From the NCBI RefSeq assembly GCF_000472445.1, contig NZ_AXAJ01000001.1, positions 310,643 through 374,642 on the forward strand: a stretch of DNA of 64,000 nucleotides, in the 5' to 3' direction. The notes beneath the pieces were generated by a model. That model searched no databases. It worked only from the letters and a program-made list of their open reading frames with translations, and had not been told where the DNA came from. The position numbers were made by a program, and so were the translations under genes. Origin of the DNA: Burkholderia sp. WSM2230. GTDB lineage: Bacteria > Pseudomonadota > Gammaproteobacteria > Burkholderiales > Burkholderiaceae. This document shows, one piece after another, positions 57,888 to 64,000 of the stretch (position 1 is the stretch's first letter; the number at the start of each line of letters is the position of its first letter).

Positions 57888-59516
57888 TTAGTGCTTGATC
57901 AGATACATGTCCTGCGTGGCGCGCTGGTCGACATAGTTGGTCGACGTGTAGCCGCCTACATAGGGCTTGACGAGCCGCACCGCCGAGTACTGAAAGAGCG
58001 GCACCATCGGGTAGTCGTTCATCGCCAGGTCATGCGCCTTGGTCAGCAGCGCGGCGCGCTTCGCGTCGTCGAGCTGCTGGTTGGCTTCTTCGACGATCTT
58101 GTCCACTTGCGGATTGCAGTAGCGCTGATCGTTCTGCACGCTGTTGCAGCGGATCAGGTCGAAATACGACATCGCGTCGTTGTAGTCGACGAACCAGCCG
58201 TCGCGCGACGCCTGCACCTTGCCGTCGTGGCGCTGCTTGAGCAGCACTTTGTATTCGACGTTTTCGAGCTTCGTGTTGACGCCCAGCTTGGTGCGCCATT
58301 CCGACGTCGCGAAGAGCGCGACCTTCTTGTGCAGATCGTTCGTGTTGTAGGTGAGGGTGAACGTGAGCGGCTTCGCGTCGGAATAGCCGGCGCTTTTCAG
58401 CAGGTTGCGCGCATAGTCGACGCGTTTGGCCATCGGCCAGCTCGCCCAATCGGGCTTGAAGAGATCTGCGCCCTGCGTGCCTTTGGAAATCAGGCCGTAC
58501 ATAGGCAGCTCGCCGTCGGCGGTGAGGCGCTGCGTGAGCAGATCGCGGTCGAGCACCATCGAAAGCGCCTGGCGCACGCGCTTGTCCTTGAAGAGCGGAT
58601 CTTCGTTGTTCAGGCTGTAGTAGTACGTAGCGATCTGCAGGCCGGTTTTCAGCTCGTTGCCGAACTGCTTGCTCACCTGCGCGTAGATGCCCGACGGAAT
58701 CGAATACGTGTAGTCGAACTGTCCGGCCTGATACATGCGCATCGCGGTTTCGTCATTTTCGATCGGCAGATAGGTTACTTTCGTGATCACGACCTTGCTT
58801 GCGTTCCAGTACGTCTTGCTCTTCGTGCCGACGAGACGGTTGCCCGGCTGCCAGTCGGCCAGCATGTAAGGACCATTGCCGACGAAATTGCCGGGCCGCG
58901 TCCAGTCGCCGCCGAACTTCGTCACCACGTCGCGGTTGACCGGCACCATGGTCGGCATGGCCGCCAGTTGCGGGAAGAAGGCGGCGGGTACCTCGGTGGT
59001 GACTTCGAGCGTGTAGGGATCGGCGGCGCGAACGCCCAGGCTCGAGAGCGGCGCCTTGCCCGCGAGAATCGCCTTCACGTTCTTCACGAATTCCACCAGC
59101 ACCGTGTATTTGGAGCCGGTCTTCGGATCGAGCACGCGCTGCCAGGCGTACACGAAATCGTTTGCGGTGACGGGCTGTCCGTTGCTCCACCGCGCGTCGT
59201 GGCGCAGCTTGAAGATCCACGTGTCGGGGCCGCTACGCGTCCACGACTGGGCGACGCCCGGCACCACGGCGCCGGCCGCGTCGATGCGCGTGAGGCCTTC
59301 GAACATATCGAGCGCAATGGTGTTGCCGGTCCACGATTCGATGTGCGCGGGATCGAGCGACTCGGTTTCCGCAGGCACTTGCCGGGTGATTTCCTGGCTC
59401 GCGGCGAGCGTGACGCCGGCCGGCACTGTGACGGCGAATGTCGACGTAGCAAGGGACGAGGTAAGGGTAAGGACGAGCGCACTCAGCGCCGTCGCGTAAG
59501 CAAACGGGGTTTTCAT
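57888..59516 (-). CDS. oppA: Oligopeptide-binding protein (OppA-like, family 5)
   Basis: A 542-residue periplasmic binding protein with signal peptide (ALVLTLTSSLATSTFA). Family 5 features are EITRQVPAETESLDPAHIE, MFEGLTRIDAAGAVVPGVAQSW, RHDARWSNGQPVTANDFVYAWQRVLDP and NNEDPLFKDKRVRQALSMVLDR. It resembles OppA/MppA, which bind peptides of two to five residues, including murein tripeptide. It is first in the opp operon; the 169-bp gap to the upstream XRE gene contains the dyad TTAC-ATTTA-GTAA (59630-59642). Confidence 0.92.
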   Translation of the reverse strand: MKTPFAYATALSALVLTLTSSLATSTFAVTVPAGVTLAASQEITRQVPAETESLDPAHIESWTGNTIALDMFEGLTRIDAAGAVVPGVAQSWTRSGPDTWIFKLRHDARWSNGQPVTANDFVYAWQRVLDPKTGSKYTVLVEFVKNVKAILAGKAPLSSLGVRAADPYTLEVTTEVPAAFFPQLAAMPTMVPVNRDVVTKFGGDWTRPGNFVGNGPYMLADWQPGNRLVGTKSKTYWNASKVVITKVTYLPIENDETAMRMYQAGQFDYTYSIPSGIYAQVSKQFGNELKTGLQIATYYYSLNNEDPLFKDKRVRQALSMVLDRDLLTQRLTADGELPMYGLISKGTQGADLFKPDWASWPMAKRVDYARNLLKSAGYSDAKPLTFTLTYNTNDLHKKVALFATSEWRTKLGVNTKLENVEYKVLLKQRHDGKVQASRDGWFVDYNDAMSYFDLIRCNSVQNDQRYCNPQVDKIVEEANQQLDDAKRAALLTKAHDLAMNDYPMVPLFQYSAVRLVKPYVGGYTSTNYVDQRATQDMYLIKH

Positions 59517-59685
59517 CGGTTCAGATCGCAGGAAAGGTCGAGAGAAGAACGCGCGGCGCCAAGGCGCCTTGCTATCTGCTTTATGTGGCCCTGGGCGGGC
59601 CTTGTTGTTTGTCAGACATGCAGGAATCCTTACATTTAGTAATGCAGGCTGTCCTGCCGGATGAACCGGAAAGTAGCCCGCTTCC

Positions 59686-60258
59686 TTAAAACAGTCTCGG
59701 TGTCCCCACCCAGACGACCACCGACTCCACGCGCGCGGTGTTCACCCAGCTGTGTGGCACCGTGGATTCGTAATGCGCGCTGTCTCCCGCACGCAGTACG
59801 AAGGTCTTGCCTTCCAGCGTCAACGACACTTCGCCGTCGATCACATACATAAACTCTTCACCGGCATGCGTCGTGACTTCCGAACGTTTTTGCCCCGGCG
59901 GCATCTTCACGAGGATCGCCTCGAGCTGACGGCCGCCCGTCACGTTCGTCAATCGCGCGAACAGGTTGGCCGAGTCCGCGAAACCGAAGAACTTCAACTG
60001 ATCGCCGCGGCTCACCGAGCGTTCTTCGCTAGGTGTGTCCACGAAATACTGCACCGTTACTCCGAGCGCGTGAGCGATGCCGGCCAGCGACGTGATGGAG
60101 GGCGATGCCAGGCCTCGTTCCACCTGCGACAGAAACGGCTTGGAAATTCCCGCCGCGGTCGCCGTGTCGTCCAGCGTGCGCTTCAGGCGTTGCCGCAGCG
60201 CGCGGATCTTGCTGCCTACTTCGAGTGCCGTATTGCTCTTATGAGTTGTCGTGACCAT
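59686..60258 (-). CDS. XRE-family regulator with C-terminal cupin domain
   Basis: A 190-residue DNA-binding protein. Residues 13-70 are an XRE helix-turn-helix (IRALRQRLKRTLDDTATAAGISKPFLSQVERGLASPSITSLAGIAHALG). Residues about 105-185 are a cupin barrel with THAGEEFMYVIDGEVSLTLEG and AHYESTVPHSWVN, which may bind a small ligand. The layout is that of PuuR/SutR-type regulators. It lies between oppA (same strand) and the divergent POT peptide symporter, so control of either peptide system is plausible. GGAGGAAA is its ribosome region. Confidence 0.92.
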   Translation of the reverse strand: MVTTTHKSNTALEVGSKIRALRQRLKRTLDDTATAAGISKPFLSQVERGLASPSITSLAGIAHALGVTVQYFVDTPSEERSVSRGDQLKFFGFADSANLFARLTNVTGGRQLEAILVKMPPGQKRSEVTTHAGEEFMYVIDGEVSLTLEGKTFVLRAGDSAHYESTVPHSWVNTARVESVVVWVGTPRLF

Positions 60259-60283
60259 AGCAGGAGGAAATTAGCCCGTCAAA

Positions 60284-60304
60284 ATTTGTTTGATATAAGC
60301 AAAT
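60284..60304. promoter_or_regulatory. Palindrome before the XRE-cupin gene
   Basis: ATTTGTTT (60284-60291) and AAGCAAAT (60297-60304) are complementary at 7 of 8 positions around GATAT. The AT-rich site is 26 bp upstream of the XRE start codon, consistent with autoregulation. Confidence 0.5.
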
Positions 60305-60646
60305 ATGGTTTGATGACGCCTTGCCGGAGGCCGCGGGCCATGACCCCGGCTTCAAACCCACCGCACTTTTCGAGACAACTCGCTATGTTGCCAGAAGCTA
60401 CAAGCCGCTCCGCCAATCCGACCGGCGGAGCGAAAACGCCCCGCCTCCATTCGGACAAGGGCGCAAAAAGATTAAGCGGCGTCCCAATCTATGCGCATTG
60501 AGTATCAGGGCGGCAAACGCATGACGCGCAAGGCGATGCCGCGCCCACGAGTCGCGCTGCTTACCGACGCCCGGCCCTTTTCGCGATCCGGTGGTTCGCG
60601 GCGCGCGGCAGTCTCGCCGTCGCTCAATTGATTGAACAAGAGGTAA
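60305..60646. other. Intergenic region between XRE-cupin and POT genes
   Basis: About 340 bp with no convincing gene. A short frame at 60321-60524 lacks a ribosome site. The only clear signal is AAGAGGT, the ribosome site at 60638-60644 for the POT gene. Confidence 0.5.
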
Positions 60647-62194
60647 ATGATGGATTCATCGCAACGCACTGGCGTGCAGGTCTCGCAGACACGCTCCTTT
60701 TCAACCGTCTTCCTGATCGAAATGTGGGAGCGCTTCGGCTATTACGGGATGGCGGCGCTGCTGGTGCTGTTCATGATCGACAAGCTGCATTTCGCTGACA
60801 GCCACGCCACGCTCACATGGGGCGCGTTTACCGCGCTCGTGTATGCATCGCCGTCGATTGGCGGCTGGATCGGCGACAAGATTCTCGGCACGCGCCGTAC
60901 GATGATCTTCGGCGCGATCGTGCTGGCCGCCGGCTATCTGATGCTCGCGCTGCCTGACGACCGGCTCGCGTTCATGTACGCGTCGCTCGGGGTGATCGTC
61001 GTCGGCAATGGTCTTTTCAAGGCGAACGCGGCCAATCTCGTGCGACGCATCTACGAAGGCGACGACGCGCGCATCGACAGCGCGTTCACGATCTACTACA
61101 TGGCGGTCAATCTCGGCTCAACCGCTTCCATGCTGGCGACGCCGTGGATCAAGGACCATTGGGGCTGGCACACCGCCTTCGCCGTGTGCTGTGCGGGGAT
61201 GCTGCTTTCGGTGGCGAATTACTTCGTGATGTTCCGCACGCTCGCGCATATCGGTTCGGCGCCGGACGCCGCGCCGGTGCACTGGCGGCGTGTTGGCGCG
61301 GTCGCGCTCGGCGGCATCGCGCTTGGCGCGGCCACCATGTTTGTGCTGCAACACAAGGCCATCGCGGTGGCCTGCGTGTATGCGGCGGGCGTCGCGATTC
61401 TGGGGATTTTCGGCTACATGCTCCTGAAGTGCGAACGCTCGGAGCGCGCAGGTCTCGTGGCCGCGTTGATTCTCACGGCTCAGGTGATCCTGTTTTTCGT
61501 GTTCTACGTGCAGATGTCGACCTCGCTCACGCTGTTCGCGCTGCGCAATGTCGATCCGCGCTTCACGCTGTTCGGCGAGACGCTCTTCACCTGGAGCGCG
61601 GCGCAATTTCAGGCGCTCAATCCGATCTGGATCATGCTGCTGAGCCCGCTGCTCGCGCTGCTTTATACGCGACTCGCGAAGACCGGCAACGACGTGCCGG
61701 TCGCGGTGAAATACGCGTTCGGCTTTGCGGTCGTGGCGGCAGGCTTTTTCGTCTACGCGGCGAGCGGCCGCCATGCGGTGAATGGGCGCGTGTCGTCATG
61801 GTTCATGGTCGGCGGCTATGGCTTGTATTCGCTCGGCGAACTGCTGGTGAGCGGCCTCGGCCTCGCGATGATCGCGCGCTACGTGCCCGTGCGCATGAGC
61901 GGCTTCATGATGGGCGCGTACTTCGTGGCAACCGGCGTGTCGCAGTATCTGGGCAGCGTGGTCGCGAATTTTGCGCAGATGCCGGCGGGCGACATGGATC
62001 CGCTCGAATCGTTGCCGCTTTATACAAAGCTCTTTACCGGGCTGGGTTGGCTCGCCGCCGCCGGTGCGGTGGTCGCCGTGCTGCTGTTGCCGTTGATGCG
62101 CAAGCTCTCGCGCGAGCATTCGCGATGCAACGTCGAGGCGCGTGATGCCGCGAACCACGCGGCCGCGCAACGCGGCGCGGTGGCACAGCAGTAG
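60647..62194 (+). CDS. POT-family proton-coupled oligopeptide symporter
   Basis: A 515-residue inner-membrane di/tripeptide:H+ symporter of the POT/PTR family, about 14 helices. The EMWERFGYYGM motif (ExxER in helix 1) is complete, followed by YASPSIGGWIGDKILGTRRTMIFGAI, the FTIYYMAVNLGS motif and the late GELLVSGLGLAMIARYVP. Two adjacent ATG codons (60647 and 60650) share one ribosome site. The final 25 residues are hydrophilic. It lies opposite the XRE-cupin gene and beside opp, which makes peptide use the theme of the region. Confidence 0.92.
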   Translation: MMDSSQRTGVQVSQTRSFSTVFLIEMWERFGYYGMAALLVLFMIDKLHFADSHATLTWGAFTALVYASPSIGGWIGDKILGTRRTMIFGAIVLAAGYLMLALPDDRLAFMYASLGVIVVGNGLFKANAANLVRRIYEGDDARIDSAFTIYYMAVNLGSTASMLATPWIKDHWGWHTAFAVCCAGMLLSVANYFVMFRTLAHIGSAPDAAPVHWRRVGAVALGGIALGAATMFVLQHKAIAVACVYAAGVAILGIFGYMLLKCERSERAGLVAALILTAQVILFFVFYVQMSTSLTLFALRNVDPRFTLFGETLFTWSAAQFQALNPIWIMLLSPLLALLYTRLAKTGNDVPVAVKYAFGFAVVAAGFFVYAASGRHAVNGRVSSWFMVGGYGLYSLGELLVSGLGLAMIARYVPVRMSGFMMGAYFVATGVSQYLGSVVANFAQMPAGDMDPLESLPLYTKLFTGLGWLAAAGAVVAVLLLPLMRKLSREHSRCNVEARDAANHAAAQRGAVAQQ

Positions 62195-62288
62195 GCGGTA
62201 GTCCGGAACGCGGCGACGCGTCGACCTGGCGGTCGCGATTGGCCTCGCGGAAGTATCATGGCGTGGACATAACCGGTAGCCAGTCAGA

Positions 62289-63764
62289 ATGGAAATTCAC
62301 ATCGCCGTCGAAGGTCATCACGACCTGTCCGGACAGATTTATCGGCAACTGCGAGCGGGCATACTCGAAGGTCGCCTTGCCGGCGGCACGCGCCTGCCGT
62401 CCACGCGCGATCTCGCGACGCAACTGGGCGTCTCGCGCAAGACCACGCTCGACGTTTTCGAGCGGCTTCTTTCCGAGGGATATCTCACCGCGCGGGCCGG
62501 TTCGGGCACATTCGTGGCCGACGGTCTCGAGCGCTTGCCGGCCGAGCGCTCGCCTCATGCGCGTGCGGCAGAGTCGTCGCACGAACGCGCGAAGGCGAGG
62601 AAAGACGCCGCGCGGGCGCAACCGCTATGGGAACAGATGCCTGACAGCTTGCCGTTGTCGCGGCCTTCGGTTGCGTCGCCATACGATTTCGTCGGCGGAG
62701 CAACCGACAAGACCCTGTTCCCGTTCGACGCCTGGCGCCGCTGCGTGAATCACGCGCTGCGCGCGCAGGCGCGCGGCAGCGGCACGTATCGCGACGCGGC
62801 AGGCGAGCAGGAACTGCGGCTCGCGATTTCGCGCTACCTGGCGTTCAATCGGGCAGTGTCCAGCAACTGGGAAGAGGTGATCGTCACACAAGGCGCGCAG
62901 CACGCGCTCGATCTGCTCGCACGCATCACGCTCGGTCCCGGTGAAGTCGCGGCTATCGAAGATCCCGGTTACCCGCCCGCGCATGCATGCTTTACGGCAA
63001 CCGGCGCGCGGGTCGCGCATGTGCCGGTCGACCGCGAGGGTTTGATCGTCGGCAAGCTGCCGGACAACGCGCGGCTCGTTTACGTGACGCCGTCACATCA
63101 GTTTCCGCTCGGCATGCCGATGAGCCTCGAGCGCCGCGTCGAACTGCTGGAATGGGCGCAAAAGCGCGGCGCCGTGATCATAGAAGACGACTACGACTGC
63201 GAGTACCGTTTCGAAGGCCGGCCTATGGAGCCGCTGAAAAGCCTCGACCGCGCGGGACTCGTCGCTTACGTGGGCACATTTTCGAAGACCATTTTCCCCG
63301 AGCTGCGAGTCGGCTATGTGGTGCCGCCCGCCTCGCTATTCAGGCCGCTTTTCAAGGCGCGGCAGATTGCTGACTGGCACGGCTGCACGCTCACGCAAAC
63401 CGCGCTTGCCTCGTTCATGCTGAACGGCGATTTCGCCAAGCACCTGCGGCGCATGCACAAGACGTACGCGGCACGGCGTGCGACGCTGCTCGCGCACCTG
63501 CAAGGCGACCTCGCGCCGTGGTTGGAGCCGATCGTGCCCACGGCCGGCATCCACCTCGCGGCGCGGTTGAGGGCGCCGCTGACGGAGCAGGCGGTGATGG
63601 CGGCCGCGCGCGAGGCGTCGATCGGTCTGTATGGGCTCGCGCCGTTCTATCAGCGCGTCAAACCGCAGGCCGGTCTGACCTTCGGCTACGGAAACATTGC
63701 CGAGCAACATATCGACGCCGCCTTGAAGAAGTTGGCGGACATCCTTCCGCGTGTCGCTTCATAG
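62289..63764 (+). CDS. MocR-type (GntR-aminotransferase) regulator
   Basis: A 491-residue fusion. The N-terminal GntR winged helix (about 10-75) has DLSGQIYRQLRAGILEGRL and RLPSTRDLATQLGVSRKTTLDVFERLLSEGYL. A variable linker (about 80-120) leads to a class I aminotransferase-like domain with EDPGYPP, IEDDYDCEYRFEGRP and the PLP-binding Lys333 in GTFSKTIFPELRVGY. MocR proteins sense PLP with an amine or amino acid; known targets include GABA, taurine and vitamin B6 genes. The target here is not evident. The ATG is 94 bp after the POT gene. Confidence 0.93.
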   Translation: MEIHIAVEGHHDLSGQIYRQLRAGILEGRLAGGTRLPSTRDLATQLGVSRKTTLDVFERLLSEGYLTARAGSGTFVADGLERLPAERSPHARAAESSHERAKARKDAARAQPLWEQMPDSLPLSRPSVASPYDFVGGATDKTLFPFDAWRRCVNHALRAQARGSGTYRDAAGEQELRLAISRYLAFNRAVSSNWEEVIVTQGAQHALDLLARITLGPGEVAAIEDPGYPPAHACFTATGARVAHVPVDREGLIVGKLPDNARLVYVTPSHQFPLGMPMSLERRVELLEWAQKRGAVIIEDDYDCEYRFEGRPMEPLKSLDRAGLVAYVGTFSKTIFPELRVGYVVPPASLFRPLFKARQIADWHGCTLTQTALASFMLNGDFAKHLRRMHKTYAARRATLLAHLQGDLAPWLEPIVPTAGIHLAARLRAPLTEQAVMAAAREASIGLYGLAPFYQRVKPQAGLTFGYGNIAEQHIDAALKKLADILPRVAS

Positions 63765-64000
63765 GCCCGCAAAAGCGTTAAAAATGTTCCGGCAATGTCG
63801 GCGTGCGCACTGACCGCCGCTCAGAATGTGCCGCTATACATGGGCTGAAACCGCTTGTAACGCACTTTACGGATTGGTCTCACAAGCTCCGCAGAAGCAG
63901 TTTAGCCCCTGAAACAAGGCTCAAAATGTGTTCGGCAGTCAGCGCCACGCAACAAACCTGCGCTGTTATACATAAAAGAGTCGCGCAAATCGCATTAGCG
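63765..64000. other. Intergenic sequence at the window end
   Basis: The last 236 bp contain no complete gene. The sequence is less GC-rich than the genes, with patches such as GTTATACATAAAAGAG near 63964-63979 that could belong to a promoter of a gene beyond the window. Confidence 0.4.

Noticed and set aside
1..64000. CRISPR arrays, tRNA or rRNA genes, insertion sequences, prophage genes
   Set aside because: No regularly spaced repeats, cloverleaf-like segments, transposase or integrase sequences were found on either strand. The short repeats at 7304-7423 and 20147-20226 are coding.

Overview
The window is about 64 kb of high-GC DNA with densely packed genes on both strands. It most resembles a Burkholderiaceae chromosome of the Paraburkholderia/Caballeronia type. 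This rests on the families present: a phasin, a DUF2844-DUF3443 pair, an EmrAB-NodT efflux operon with MarR regulators, an OprD porin beside an opp cluster, and polyamine-type ABC uptake joined to three-subunit oxidoreductases. I saw no rRNA, tRNA, insertion sequence, prophage or CRISPR array. It reads as ordinary chromosome with several compact functional islands, not as a mobile element.

Region 1 (1-9.1 kb) is a redox/thiol stress block. It holds ohr, a GFA-family gene coupled to a 40-residue peptide ORF and an OmpR/EnvZ-type two-component pair, a YihY membrane protein, a decayed SDR gene, and divergent genes for a TlpA-like thioredoxin and a DipZ-type CcdA-thioredoxin fusion. The ohr, thioredoxin and dipZ promoters share a 78-79 bp module built from GAYAC repeats at fixed spacing to a -10 hexamer. 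I infer that they form one regulon, plausibly controlled by the adjacent OmpR-type regulator.

Region 2 (9-13.3 kb) has a DUF4410 lipoprotein, a 27-residue membrane microprotein candidate, a phasin, and a DUF2844/DUF3443 pair. The DUF3443 protein carries two pepsin-like Asp-Thr/Ser-Gly motifs. Region 3 (13.3-21.7 kb) is an amidoligase island: a zinc-ribbon metallopeptidase, a transglutaminase-DUF2126 protein, a circularly permuted ATP-grasp/alpha-E fusion and a second transglutaminase. Such clusters are predicted to make or attach an unknown peptide. Region 4 (21.8-27 kb) has tandem MarR genes plus emrA-emrB-nodT, with three matching palindromes.

Region 5 (27-34.7 kb) has DUF488, a MarR-CLC operon and an HPP-CBS protein sharing a second operator, a DUF1840 gene lacking its normal start, a universal stress protein and a cyclopropane fatty acid synthase-like methyltransferase. 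Region 6 (34.8-39.8 kb) encodes a hybrid histidine kinase, a receiver-PAS-HisKA_3 kinase and a NarL-type regulator, then two small proteins. Region 7 (39.9-44 kb) is nucleoside salvage (nupC, cdd, nucleoside hydrolase) followed by a ketopantoate reductase-family enzyme and a small membrane protein.

Region 8 (44.1-52.1 kb) is a seven-gene leftward operon combining a polyamine-type ABC importer with an alpha/beta/gamma oxidoreductase resembling opine or D-hydroxyproline dehydrogenases, facing an IclR regulator. Region 9 (52.2-63.8 kb) is a peptide-uptake block: an OprD-type porin, oppABCDF, an XRE-cupin regulator, a POT-family peptide symporter and a MocR-type regulator.
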